Shown: positions 20,461-31,792 of the stretch, piece by piece
How the letters are laid out: every line of letters starts with the position of its first letter
Numbering within the stretch: position 1 is the first letter of the stretch
Assembly: GCF_027579695.1 (NCBI RefSeq)
Contig: NC_083587.1
Location: 53,444,521-53,508,520, forward strand
DNA: 64,000 bases
From: Neoarius graeffei
Taxonomy: Eukaryota > Chordata > Actinopteri > Siluriformes > Ariidae
Direction: 5' to 3'
Program-made: the position numbers and the translations under genes
The notes under the pieces: generated by a model
Databases searched by the model: none
What the model was told of the DNA's origin: nothing
The model's input: only the letters and a program-made list of their open reading frames with translations

Positions 20461-20800
20461 GGGTGGCATGGTGGTATAGTGGTTAGGATGGTCGCCTCAC
20501 AGCAAGAAGGTTCCGGGTTCAAACCCAGTGGCTGGTGAGGGCCTTTCTGTGTGGAGGTTGTATGTTCTCTCCGTGTCTGCATGGGTTTTCCTTACAGTTC
20601 AAAGGCATGCAGTAGGTTAACGTGGGGCGGCCTTGGGCTGAGGTGCCCTTGAGTGAGGTACCTGCTCCCTGGGCGGTGTAGTATGGCTGCCCACTTCTCT
20701 GGGTGTGTGTGTGTGTTCACTGCTTCAGATGGGTTAAATGCAGAGGATGAATCTCACTGTGCTTGAAATGTGCATGTGACAAAAGTTTCTTATTCTTTTT
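20461..20800 (+). mobile_element. V-SINE type B (alternative 3' half)
   Basis: tRNA-like head and core as in type A. After taggttaacg it switches to a different 3' half (ccttgggctgaggtgccctt ... actgcttcagatgggtt ... gtgcatgtgaca). Two further copies are at 30883 and 31793. Confidence 0.85.
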
Positions 20801-21376
20801 ACATGCTAACTAACAGTGTCCAAGTTAACTAGCTATGGGTTAACGTTAGCCGTGGACAAGGCGATGGCAACTTGGCAGGCAAATCCATAGAAAGTCATTT
20901 GACTAACCAGACTGCATAGCTAACAACGTTATCGCTAGCTCTAAAAGTACAGACAACTTCGTTGCAAGCTTTCTCTTGGAATAAAACATTTATATCCCTC
21001 AATATGCTTCTGCAGGTTGGATGGCGAGTTTTTGTAGGCCGTGATGTGGTTTGTTTTTGGTAAACAAAGCAAACATTGAAAACGAAATGAATCTTTAATC
21101 CTTTCCGAAAACTGAAACATGGGTTCTAGGTAAAGCCATGAGTGCGTGCATCACTGAACTTGATTTTATACAGTCTATGGACGTGACGTGACCCTAGTGA
21201 TTACTGATCGGCTGTCTCAGTGTCACCTGCGAAAAAACCATCACGTTTTAGAAAAGAAAACAGAAAACATCCACTTTCAAAGCCGCTTCATAGTAACGAG
21301 GACCTTGATAGAAATGTAATGGAGTGAAAAGTACGATATTTGTCTTTCAAATGTAGTGAAGTTAAAGTCAGAAGTT

Positions 21377-21752
21377 CATCTCATCTCATTATCTCTAGCC
21401 GCTTTATCCTGTTCTACAGGGTCGCAGGCAAGCTGGAGCCTATCCCAGCTGACTACGGGCGAAAGGCGGGGTACACCCTGGACAAGTCGCCAGGTCATCA
21501 CAGGGCTGACACATAGACACAGACAACCATTCACACTCACGTTCACACCTACGGTCAATTTAGAGTCACCAGTTAACCTAACCTGCATGTCTTTGGACTG
21601 TGGGGGAAACCGGAGCACCCGGAGGAAACCCACGCGGACACGGGGAGAACATGCAAACTCCGCACAGAAAGGCCCTCACCGGCCACGGGGCTCGAACCCA
21701 GACCTTCTTGCTGTGAGGTGACAGCGCTAACCACCACACCACCGTGCCGCCC
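21377..21752 (-). mobile_element. V-SINE type A (copy 12)
   Basis: Full length, inside the hAT element; target duplication aagtcagaagtt(c) on both sides. Confidence 0.9.
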
Positions 21753-21808
21753 AAGTCAGAAGTTTCAAAAAAAAAAAAAATTCACGTAAAGTACAGATAC
21801 TCAAAATC

Positions 21809-23235
21809 TCGCAATCTAATGAACAAATCACACTATTTTGCATTGGTTTTTTTTTTAATATATATTTTTAATCATCAATGCATCGTGTGCTTTCGCAAAT
21901 ACACAATCATTAATGTTATTATAGCCGACCTGGTGCAATTGCTGAAAATCTGATTGAAGTCATTATTAAGATAATTTTAAAATCCAAGCTAAAAATTCAG
22001 CACATATGTATTGCAAAATAAATAAATAAAAAGACTTGTTCGTGATTCGGCTCACCAAAAAGAACTGATTCGTTCCCAAATGACACATCACTCGTATCCA
22101 GGCAATAGTGTCCAACCTGAGGAAACTGAAACAAGCACAACTTCTCCAACTCTACCTGCAGCACACCTGGGGAGTTAGTGTGGGACTTTTTCACATGGAT
22201 GTGAGGATTTAATGGTGTGCTTGTGTACAATGTTCATTTGTGTCACTAATTTTGAGCTGTGCTTGAACTAAACTGCACTTATTTTTATTATAATAATTTT
22301 TTTATAATAATAATAATAATTATTATTATTATAATACTAATAATAATGATTATTATTATTATTTTAGTTAATAACCCAACGCTGGATCTCCTACTGGGAA
22401 TGGGAATTTATGGAGTTAAGGTTTTCTAGGATATACTCTGAAGGACGAATTATTTCATATGGAAATATAAAGAATGCTCAGAAAAGTATAAAATGACGGA
22501 TGTAAGTATTTTTGTGCTTATTTAGACACTGTCAATAGACTATTTCATCACAGTTGGCTCACAAAAACAACAGTAATGCTAACTAACCTTTAAAAATGTA
22601 AGAATAACAGTGATAAAATGAGTTCCAGTTGAATAATGAAACTACAGTCTGTTTGCTCATTAATATGTATTTATCCTATATTTCCATAAAGTTAGCTCAC
22701 TCACTGTAACGCTGCTAGGATACAGCACCTCATTAGCATGTTACAGGTGAACCAAACGCCTCAGGTAAATAAATAAAACTAGGGCCTAAGACAAATAGAG
22801 GCACTAAATCCGGTTATAATACTAATACGAATGAAATGTTGACTTTAATAAAGGTAAAAAGCAGGTATAATGTTGATAAATCTTAAAAGAATAATACAAA
22901 AAAATACTACAACACAGATAGGTGAAAAAGAGTCTAAACACAGGTAAGAAATTATATATTAAATTAATATGATGAAGGCAGAATGTAAACTGTTACAGGT
23001 TGGAAGTGGGTCAAAAACAAGGTGAAGACATATAAAAGGTATACTAAATATGTTTAATACAGGTACTATGGAAAACGCAGAAGGTCAAGTTAACACACCA
23101 GCAGGAAAAATGTTTTAACCTAAATATTTACAATCGGTATACTAATAGACGTAAAAAGACTAAACACAGATAGAGGCAGACGAAATAGCACCCTGGACTA
23201 AACATTGATATAACTAGGAGGTAGATGAAATATTG
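21809..23235. other. intergenic AT-rich region
   Basis: Contains T-rich runs and an ATT/TAA-rich block at about 22280-22370. No gene recognised. From 22780 on, short AGGTA-containing motifs recur loosely without a clear period. Confidence 0.5.
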
Positions 23236-23340
23236 GTAAAAGACAGTCGAGTCACTAAACCTCGAGTCCGAGTCCAGTCTCGAGTCCCTAGTGTTCAAGT
23301 CTGAATCATTAAAGAAAATTTCGAGTCAAGTCCAAGAACA

Positions 23341-23690
23341 TGGTGGCATGGTGGTGTAGTGGTTAGCACCGTCGCATCATAGCAAGAAGGTCCTGGGTTC
23401 GAGCCCAGCAGCCGGCGAGGGCCTTTCTGTGTGGAGTTTGCGTGTTCTGCATGGGTTTCCTCCAGGTGTTCTGGTTTCCCCCATAGTCCAAAGATATGCA
23501 GGTTAGGTTAATTAGTGGCTTTAAATTGACCATGGATGAGTGTGAATGGTTGTTTGTCTGTGTCAGCACTGCGATAACCTGGTGACTTGTCCAGGGTGTA
23601 CCCCGCCTCTCACCCATAGTCAGCTGGGATAGGCTCTAGCTCGCCTGTGACCCTGTAGGACAGGATAAGCGGCTACAGATAATGGATGGA
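23341..23690 (+). mobile_element. V-SINE type A (copy 13)
   Basis: Somewhat diverged, with a taatggatgg tail. Target duplication agtccaagaac / agtccgagaac. Confidence 0.88.
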
Positions 23691-23949
23691 GTCCGAGAAC
23701 AAGACTCCAATGGCACCATTTGACGGTGGCTGTTGCTGCCTTTATGTGAAAGCGTCTCTACTACTGTGCTGGACTAACGTTACTGCTCGACCGCCCCATT
23801 TTAGTCAACAGGCTACAGATAAAAAGCTTGTTCATCGCTCAGCAAGCCCTGCCCGCTAACAACAGGGCAAATAACATGAGAGACGGTTAACACTAGCTAG
23901 TTCATCAGTCAGCAAGCAAGCTCCGCTATCAACAGAGCAATGAACATAG

Positions 23950-24085
23950 CATGTCACTTCCTTCTCTGGGTGGAGTCTTGCCAAATGACGATTGAAGTTC
24001 GAGGTTGTCCCCGTCATCTCCTCGATAGTTCTTCTACATATGGAACACACAGCAGGGCATTTTTTCCCACTGCACGAGAAGTCTG
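23950..24085 (-). pseudogene. BED-type zinc-finger remnant of hAT transposase
   Basis: The - strand reading CSICRRTIEEM then TSNFNRHLARLHPEKE has C-x2-C and H-x4-H spacing, like the N-terminal BED finger of hAT transposases. No catalytic domain remains in the element. Confidence 0.6.
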
Positions 24086-24231
24086 TATAAGCAAAGCGGA
24101 CAATCCTAGGTGCTTCTCTCCAGGCATTTTAGCGCCATTAACGTTAGGTTGTTCCTCAACATGACGTATGAACAGGTGAATGTGCATTCTCTTGCACAAA
24201 ATTAGGATAAAAATGAATGTAGATATAAATA

Positions 24232-24759
24232 CACTACCGTTCAAAAGTTTGGGGTCACTTTGAAATGTCCTTATTTTTGAAAGAAAAGCACTGTTCTTTT
24301 CAATGAAGATCACTTTAAACTAATCAGAAATCCACTCTATACATTGCTAATGTGGTAAATGACTATTCTAGCTGCAAATGTCTGGTTTTTGGTGCAATAT
24401 CTCCATAGGTGTATAGAGGCCCATTTCCAGCAACTCTCACTCCAGTGTTCTAATGGTACAATGTGTTTGCTCATTGCCTCAGAAGGCTAATGGATGATTA
24501 GAAAACCCTTGTACAATCATGTTAGCACAGTTGAAAACAGTTGAGCTCTTTAGAGAAGCTATAAAACTGACCTTCCTTTGAGCAGATTGAGTTTCTGGAG
24601 CATCACATTTGTGGGGTCGATTAAATGCTCAAAATGGAGAGAAAAATGTCTTGACTATATTTTCTATTCATTTTACAACTTATGGTGGTAAATAAAAGTG
24701 TGACTTTTCATGGAAAACACAAAATTGTCTGGGTGACCCCAAACTTTTGAACGGTAGTG
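24232..24759 (-). mobile_element. Tc1-type MITE, copy 2
   Basis: TA...TA flanks and cactaccgttcaaaagtttg termini. About 95% like copy 1, opposite orientation, inserted in the hAT element. Confidence 0.9.
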
Positions 24760-24884
24760 TATCTTCTGCCAAATTATTATGGCATGTTACAAAAAATAAA
24801 GAAAAACTCACAGTCCAAGTCAAGGAACAAGTCTTTAAAATTAGGGCATGAGTCAGACTCGAGTACTACAAGCCTGGTAAAAGA

Positions 24885-25936
24885 TAAACTAATCCAGATT
24901 TTTATATAAAATGGATGAACTGCAAGAAAACAGCAGTACGTGGACTGATATACTCTACTCTAGCTTGGATGTTGAACAAACACAGGCAGGAGATTAATAC
25001 GAATTAAAGGTATGCGAACCGCGGATGCAATAATATTACAATAATATTAGGTCTAACCCCGATACAGATATAATAATAAACTTAGACATGCAAAATGCAT
25101 GTGATACCATTTTAACACAACGTTTCGTGAAATACAACAAAAAAAGATTACTAGAACTCAAAGGAAGAAAGAATCAGAACCAGAATCATGTTCTCACATA
25201 CAAGGAATTTGCTTTGGTGATTAGTGCTTGAGCAGTTAAAACAGAAGAATTTAGCAAAGACAAACAGTAGCTATAGACATAGAATAAAAAATAGAAGAAT
25301 CTGAAATATATCTGAAAATTTGAAAAGTGAGTGAGTTGTTGAAGTCCAAGCTGTACAGTATGTCCTGGAATGTGCAGAAATACTGTAGGTTACATGATGA
25401 AGCTGGAGAAGAGTCGTGATAAGAATGTGTGAGAAGATAATACAGGTAAACGACTGATACAGGTGCATGGTGGACTAAACGCTGGCTCGACCCAGCAGGA
25501 GCGTACAACATGACAGGAGATTTGTGGTTATATTTGCTAGGCAACCCAATTACTTTGCTCACTTTCCACATCGACTGGCACAAAGAACTCCTCCCGACAG
25601 CGAAACAGGTCTCTCTTTAGTCAGGTTGCTTAGTTTGCTTGAATACAAACTTGAGTAGAAACAGTATTTTGTTCTCTAGGGAAAATCGAGTTCATAAAGT
25701 AAAAGTACCAATGGATGGGGTAATAACCTATTATACCCTGAGGCGTGTGTACCTAGAACACAATCAGGTATATCCTGAAGGTGTAGAAGACGTGCTTCAT
25801 TTTTCTTTTCCTGGGTAAACAGCGCATTAATGTTTGGACTTGTATATGTAGCTCATTTCACTGGCAAATGAAACGGAGTTAAAGATTCGCTCTGTACAAC
25901 AGGAACATCCTGTATTCGGGAGCGCAGGCTGTAGAG
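24885..25936. other. intergenic, no gene recognised
   Basis: A stretch at about 25170-25240 (agaaccagaatcatgttct, caaggaatttgctttgg) resembles a dispersed fish repeat. The rest looks unique. Confidence 0.45.
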
Positions 25937-25974
25937 GTATAAATAAGCACTGAGTCAGAGCAGCGCACACTGGG
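25937..25974 (+). promoter_or_regulatory. possible TATA-type core promoter
   Basis: gtataaataagcac is followed about 25-30 bases later by cagcgcacac. The spacing would suit a pol II start, but no transcript or downstream exon is identifiable. Low confidence. Confidence 0.15.
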
Positions 25975-26271
25975 CAGGGTGACCATATTTTGATTTCCAA
26001 AAAAGAGGACACTCGGCCCGGCCTCGAGACACAAATTCAGACAGGCTTCTCAGAGGTTAATGAACATGCTTTATTATGCCTCAATGGTACAAAAATAACT
26101 TCTGTAATAAAATAAAATTAAATCTGTAACAAAATGATAGCTCTCTTTTCAAATCAATAAATAATATGAAATAATGTTCTAAATATGACCTCTTCTGTGT
26201 TAGAAAATCCAGCTTCAACAAAATATCTCTTAATACCTTTTCAGTGTAATAAGATAAATAGTAAAACAGTT

Positions 26272-26408
26272 GGTGGCACGGTGGTGTAATGGTTAGCGCT
26301 GTCGCCTCATAGCAAGAAGGTCCGGGTTCGAGCCCCGTGGCCGGCGAGGGCCTTTCTGTGTGGAGTTTGCATGTTGTCCGCGTGGGTTTCCTCTGGGTGC
26401 TCCGGTTT
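26272..26408 (+). mobile_element. V-SINE type A, 5' part (copy 14, split)
   Basis: Head and core stop at gctccggtttc. The core resumes at 27287 after an inserted palindromic element. Confidence 0.9.
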
Positions 26409-27286
26409 CTATGGAAGCAATTTTGTGCCAAAATGTTCATACAATACTTTTGAAATATCAAACGAAAACAACAAATCTCATCTCATTATCTCTAGCCACT
26501 TTATCCTTCTACAGGGTCGCAGGCAAGCTGGAGCCTATCCCAGCTGACTACGGGCAAAAGGCGGGGTACACCCTGGACAAGTCGCCAGGTCATCACAGGG
26601 CTGACACATAGACACAGACAACCATTCACAGTCAATTTAGAGTCACCAGTTAACCTAACCTGCATGTCTTTGGACTGTGGGGGAAACCGGAGCACCCGGA
26701 GGAAACCCACGCGGACACGGGGAGAACATGCAAACTCCACACAGAAAGGCCCTCGCCGGCCCCGGGGCTCGAACCCAGACCTTCTTGCTGTGAGGCGACA
26801 GCCAGCGCTAACCACTACACCACCGTGCCGCTAAAACGACAAATCAAAATACAAAAAAAAGAACAAAAAGTCAATTTTTTTAGACTGGCAAACAAATTAT
26901 TCGTGTAATCGTGCAAAATATCAGTCTATTACTCTTCAGAAACCTTTTATTTTTGTTCCGCGTCTTTCTCAGTTTTGTTTGACGTAATTTGCAAAACTGA
27001 GAAAGACGCGGAACAAAAATAAAAGGTTTCTGAAGAGTAATAGACTGATATTTTGCACGATTACAAGAATAATTTGTTTGCCAGTCTAAAAAAATTGACT
27101 TTTTGTTCTTTTTTTGTATTTTGATTTGTCGTTTTTGTTTGATATTTCAAAAGTATTGTATGAACATTTTGGCACAAAATTGATTCCATAAATCTCTACC
27201 CAACCACCCGTCATTTTAATTCTCCTCGGATCAGCACCTTATGGAAGCAATTGTATGAATTTTGGCACAAAATTGATTCCATAGGT
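26409..27286. mobile_element. palindromic element inserted in SINE copy 14
   Basis: Ends tatggaagcaattttgtgcc and ggcacaaaattgattccata are inverted. Long arms pair around about 26982-26992. The SINE bases ggtttc occur on both sides, consistent with a target duplication of about 6 bp. An extra copy of the right end lies at about 27240-27286. SINE copy 15 sits in the left arm. Confidence 0.8.
26477..26832 (-). mobile_element. V-SINE type A (copy 15)
   Basis: Inserted in the left arm of the palindromic element; target duplication aaaacaacaaat / aaaacgacaaat. Confidence 0.9.
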
Positions 27287-27354
27287 TTCCCCCACAGTCC
27301 AAAGACATGCAGGTTAGGTTAACTGGTGACTCTAAATTGACCGTAGGTGTGAAC
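27287..27354 (+). mobile_element. V-SINE type A, 3' part of copy 14
   Basis: Continues the SINE core (tttcccccacagtccaaaga ... accgtaggtgtgaac) and then stops, so the 3' end is lost. Confidence 0.85.
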
Positions 27355-27402
27355 GCATGGGTTAAAGTTTTCCGTCGTGTGACGGATTTCCGTCAACTGA
27401 AC

Positions 27403-27489
27403 TCTCTTTTTTTGTATTTTGATTTGTCGTTTTCGTTTGATATTTCAAAAGTATCGTATGAACATTTTGGCACAAAATTGCTTCCATAG
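27403..27489. mobile_element. solo right arm of the same palindromic family
   Basis: ttttgatttgtcgttttcgt through to gcacaaaattgcttccata matches the right arm of 26409-27286. Confidence 0.7.
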
Positions 27490-28489
27490 AGATTGGGTTA
27501 TAACACTGATGTGTTGCAACACCATCAACTATCAGCAGGGTTTATTTAACTTTTTTGTTTTTGAGCCATGCTTTGTGTCGTTCATTTCCTATGTTTGATC
27601 ATGTTTAAACGTTCGCTGTCTACAGTGCGGCATTAAAAAAACATGCGCTGTCAAAATTGGCAAAATACATTCCCATGTGCTTGGCGTGCTTGTGTCTGAC
27701 CATTTCTGCTTTGTATTAAATTAAATCTTGCCAAAATGACTTAGTTCAAACTTGGGCATATAGAAATAGAGCATGTTAAAAAAAACACGAAAAAATAAAC
27801 CCCGGAAAGCCCGCTCCTCTGCTTCAGCCAGACTTGAAGACCCGACAGTGCAATGCTTGCAGACTGTCAGAAGTAATTAGACCTAAATTTATAGCTAACA
27901 AATCAGCAGACGCCCCAACAATTATTTTCGTTAGGCCAATGTGTAAGGTATGTTAGAACCGTGCCTTATAGCCTACGTTATATCACAATTTAAAGGACGT
28001 TTGAGGAGTTGGAGGCTGCGAGCGCAATGATGTTCCGACATGCGCTAAACTTTATTCCCTGAAAATCATACACCAGCGTTCAACGCCCCAAACAGTCAAA
28101 ATGTCTAGAAGACTACAGTTAAATAATCATCATAGCCTACTAAGTTAAATTATGTCAAAGCATCTGTTTCTGGCCTATGAAATGATGGAGGAAAATGAGA
28201 ACGAACGCAAAGTAGATAGCAGCCAACTTCACGCGATTTTTTAGGTAATTTAACACTCGTGTTGGCCACAATATTTCTCTTAATAAAATCTTGAATTGTT
28301 TTTGAAGTCGTATTCAACACAAAGTAAGGTCAAACCCCAATTTTAATTTAAGCGAAGATCCAAACTTTTTTCTATTATTGACGTTCGGCACAGAGGAGCA
28401 TGTCATTCTGCTTTCGGTTTCGGCAGCATGGATGCGCTTTACATGAAAGAATGCACTGATGTGTCTGCCATCGATAAAGGTGTAAAACA
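27490..28489. other. intergenic, no gene recognised
   Basis: No open frame with recognisable protein content; may be the interior of the composite hAT. Confidence 0.45.
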
Positions 28490-28640
28490 AGTGGAGGTGG
28501 GCTTGGCTGTACGAAATGGGTGAAAACGGAAAGCCATTTAGTTCATGGTGCAAAAAACTAAACATTCCAGGCGCTTGCATTTGTGTGGTTTGCCACAAAA
28601 AAAATATACAGAAGCAATGGAAAGAAAGTGCAATAAATTG
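28490..28640 (+). pseudogene. possible zinc-finger fragment of a transposase
   Basis: One frame reads WRWAWLYEMGENGKPFSSWC, then KKLNIPGACICVVCHKK before a stop, with a C-x2-C pair. It resembles N-terminal fingers of some fish hAT-like proteins. Short and unsupported on either side. Confidence 0.35.
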
Positions 28641-28728
28641 AATATATTAATCCGTTAATTAATTGATAAAGTTATCAGTTCTAAGTTAACCATTCTCAGA
28701 ATTTCATCGATCGAAATCCACCCATAAC

Positions 28729-28750
28729 CCCCCCCCCCCCCCCCCCCCCC
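28729..28750 (+). repeat. poly(C) tract
   Basis: About 22 consecutive C residues. Such runs are prone to length error in sequencing. Confidence 0.9.
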
Positions 28751-28792
28751 GTAAATTTTCAGTCAAATAATTTTTTTTTGCTTTAATCCATG

Positions 28793-28818
28793 TGAATGTG
28801 AGTGTGAATGGTTGTCTG
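28793..28818 (+). mobile_element. V-SINE fragment, left piece (copy 16)
   Basis: tgaatgtgagtgtgaatggt of the SINE body, ending at the inserted TIR element. Confidence 0.8.
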
Positions 28819-29577
28819 TACGTTCAGACTGCACCCTGAAACGACCCATATCCGATTTTTTTGCCCATATGCAACCTGTATCCGATTTGTTATTGACAAT
28901 CTGAACGACACAGATCGATTTTTTTCACATGCGACCCAGGCCGCTTGGATATGTGGTCCTAATTCCGATGCATATCCGTTATTTTCACATGCGACTGCAG
29001 TCTGACCGGGACAGGTCGCATTCACGCGACCTACACATCATCAACAAGAGACAAACGTCACTATTCTGCGTTGGCTAATCCCGCCTCTTTGGTGGAAAAC
29101 AACAACATTTGTACAGTTCAGAATTTAAATAGACTTTTATAGAATTGATCAAGCTAATGGTGGATTTGGTAGGGGACCTGGATGTTAAATCATCCTGTAT
29201 TACAAGATTATAAGATTGTTCTGGAAATTTCCAGTAATTTGACACCTTCGGTCTCATTAGTCTGCTGCCCACATTAATCAGATTATTGTGCGAGTTCCGC
29301 CGCCGCCACAAAAACCACATCGCCAAGGTCTCGCCTCATCTCCATGCTTTACTTGCAAACTTGAAGAGTGCGCTTTTTTTTTGTTTATGTATTACGTAGA
29401 TGTGCTTATTACATGTCAATTTGCGCATGCGGGACACTTTTGGGTCGTTTTCCGTTCATATTGGAGATCGCATACAAGTCTCATATATCTAATTGGTAAT
29501 GTGAACGGCCTAACAAAAAAAATCGGATTTCACAACAAATCGGATATGGGTCGTTTCAGGTTGCAGTCTGAACGTAG
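28819..29577. mobile_element. TIR element splitting a V-SINE
   Basis: Inverted ends cgttcagactgcaccctgaa and ttcaggttgcagtctgaacg, with more inverted motifs (atccgat/atcggat) inside and TA at both borders. 759 bases, no transposase. The outer SINE pieces are otherwise contiguous. Confidence 0.75.
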
Positions 29578-29708
29578 TGTCAGCCCTGTGTATTGACCTG
29601 GCGACTTGTCCAGGGTGTACCCCACCTTTCGCCCGTAGTCAGCTGGGATAGGCTCCAGCTTGCCCTGCGACCCTGTAGAACAGGATAAAGCGGCTACAGA
29701 TAATGAGA
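29578..29708 (+). mobile_element. V-SINE fragment, right piece (copy 16)
   Basis: Resumes at gtgtcagccctgtg and runs to the end of the SINE. Confidence 0.85.
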
Positions 29709-29754
29709 ATAAAACAGTCTCACAAAGATACTAACTCAACAAACAAAAAGGATC

Positions 29755-30774
29755 TATACTTTTAATCTTTAGTTGTCTACTTCATCCTGCTTTTCTTCTT
29801 CATCATGCTTTTCTTCTTCATCCTCCTTGTCTTCCCATCCATATTTTGTTGTAGAGCTGGTCTTTCCCAGCAGTTTTCGGTTGCTCAACAAATAAGCATA
29901 AAAGTCTTTGCAAGAAGTGTCTTTGAAATTGTATTGCACTAATCCCCTTCAGTGACTCAACAGATAGCTGGTTCCTCTCCTTGGTCCACTGGCTCTGCAT
30001 CAGTGAGAAAACCCTCTCAACATTTGCATTGTGAGAGGGAAGTGCAAAGACAAACTGTGCGATCTTCAGTAGCTCTGAGTAACATGCAATGCTTTTTGCC
30101 TTCTCAAAATATTTGGTCCACTTCTGGTGCACCTGCAGGCCACTGAACTCCTCATCACCGTTGTATCTTTCTGTGAATTTCTTCAGATTGGTGACCTGGT
30201 CAAAACACTTGACATCAACTGGCACCCCCTTCTCTCCGAGGTACTTGATGCAGGCCTCCACATCATTCCAGTTTGGTGGCTCACTCAGATCCATCCACAT
30301 GAATGTTGAGAACTCTTCCATGGGAGTCATCCACTTCTCCAGATACTCCAGACATGCACTGTACAGGCCTTGTACATCAGCACAGAACTGGTCACAGCCC
30401 TTACCAAGTCCATCTTTGCGCTTTTGTGCCAGTAGTCCCTTAACTTTAAGGGGCATGAAGTTGTTGCTCTTGCGTTGAAGAAGAATGGTGTGGATATTGT
30501 TCAATATTTTCTTCACCTCCAGAATGGACATGCTCTCCTGTTCCATTTCTTGAATGTGGGTGTGGAACACAGACATGAGTGAGTGCATGTGCCAGAGGTA
30601 GATCTCAACGAAGTCCATGTGAGCTTTGAGATCTCCAGCACCTTTATTAGACACTGAAACATATGTGCCAGCTTTGCACACAGTGCACTCAGCCTCCAAC
30701 TTGTCCCGACTGGGACGGTACGTGGGAAAATTTTTTTGCAGTTCATCTGTGAAGCTGCACTTTCGCTTTGACAT
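29755..30774 (-). pseudogene. hAT transposase, internally deleted
   Basis: The - strand frame starts MSKRKCSFTDELQKNFPTYR at 30774 and shows a C-x2-C finger-like region (CTVCKAGTYVSVSNKGAGDL). It then jumps to a later region and ends with the hAT dimerisation signature (LPSHNANVERVFSLMQSQWT, then KERNQLSVESLKG). The catalytic centre present in full hAT transposases is missing. The frame stops at 29818. A one-base shift would give a long acidic tail (DEEEKHDEEEKQDEVDN) to 29773, so a frameshift is likely. The first part of the longer open frame (30775-31044) is SINE sequence. Confidence 0.75.
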
Positions 30775-30882
30775 TTTGTGCGCAATGCTGCTCCGCTGTC
30801 TGCTCTGCTCCCTCTGTGTGTGTGCGTCGCAGAGCTGCCCACAAGACAGTCTCTCGGGAATTACGTCATGCACCAAAGTACG

Positions 30883-31235
30883 GCATGGTGGTGTAGTGGT
30901 TAGGACAGTCGCCTCACAGCAAGAAGGTTCTGGGTTCAAACCCAGTGGCCGGTGAGGGCCTTTCTGTGTGGAGTTTGTATGTTCTCCCCGTGTCTGCGTG
31001 GGTTTTCTCCGGGTGCTCCGGTTTCCCCTACAATCCAAAGACATGCAGTTAAGTTGACATGGGCTGAGGTGCTTGTGTTGCCTTGGGCTGAGGTGCCCTT
31101 GAGCAAGGTACCTAACCCCTGGGTGCTCTGGTGTGGCTGCCCACTGCTCTGAGTGTGTGTGCGTGTGTTCACTGCTTCAGATGCAGAGGATGAATTTCAC
31201 TGTACTTGAAGTGTGCATGTGACAAATGAAGGTTT
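30883..31235 (+). mobile_element. V-SINE type B (second copy)
   Basis: Type A head and core with the type B 3' half (cttgggctgaggtgcccttg ... actgcttcagatg ... gtgcatgtgacaa). Confidence 0.85.
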
Positions 31236-31792
31236 CTTCTTCTCTTTCTTCTTTTTCTACCGTAGTATTCTGTGCAAAGTGCCAGTCAATTTAAGTACAC
31301 GCTTAATGGTCCCATGAAAAACAGTGAAAACCGGACATTTTCATGAATTTATAAAAACCCCTGGACGCCCCAGACAGGACGTAAAAAGTGGACATGTCCG
31401 GGCAAAAGAGGACGTTTGGTCCTAACCCATCTTCCCTACCCCACTCGTCCAAGAAACAACAACCAAAGAATAGGATGCCATTCAGGTACATGACCTATGC
31501 AAATTAGATGTGATTACTTACACATTATGTGATATCTGCAGCGGAAACTGCAGCAAGTCCAACGTTTCGGGTCTTTCAGACTTAAAGTGAGTTATTTTCA
31601 GTCTCCAAGTCTCATTTTTATTTAAATACGATCAAGAACGGCAACTAGATTAACACATTACAACTAAAGCGGCCTGTTTTTGTCTTTCGTTCCAGAAAAC
31701 GGGATAAATACAGGACGCTATCTTCGGCTTGCCATTGCTAGTTAGCCTTTTAGCAGTTAGCCTGGTGGCCATGCCGTGTGCTCGACTCCAGT

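Larger units (their letters stand above)
20083..21808 (+). mobile_element. hAT-type non-autonomous element, copy 1 (interrupted)
   Basis: Left end cagagatggacagagtaccc, then the acttaagtcaaagtacag repeats typical of this family. It is interrupted by SINEs at 20461-20800 and 21377-21752 and decays after 21808, so the right end is lost. Better copies lie at 51211-52425 and 58250-59476. Confidence 0.75.
23244..24876 (-). mobile_element. hAT element with exact 8-bp target duplication
   Basis: GTAAAAGA lies on both sides (23236-23243 and 24877-24884). The element starts CAG and ends CTG, and both ends carry gactcgag/ctcgagtc-type motifs. It contains SINE copy 13, a BED-finger exon remnant and a Tc1-type MITE. 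Confidence 0.72.
25975..31430 (-). mobile_element. possible large composite hAT element
   Basis: The left edge cagggtgaccatattttgat and the right edge gaggacgtttggtcctaacc both lead into 'aaagaggac' motifs in inverted order, and a broken hAT transposase lies between them on the - strand. No target duplication matches, so the span is inferred. SINEs, a palindromic element and a TIR element are nested within. Confidence 0.4.

Noticed and set aside
25251-25583. 110-residue - strand open frame
   Set aside because: No domain, no splice support and low-complexity hydrophobic content.
30775-31044. N-terminal extension of the hAT open frame
   Set aside because: This part is SINE sequence. The transposase more likely starts at the ATG at 30774.
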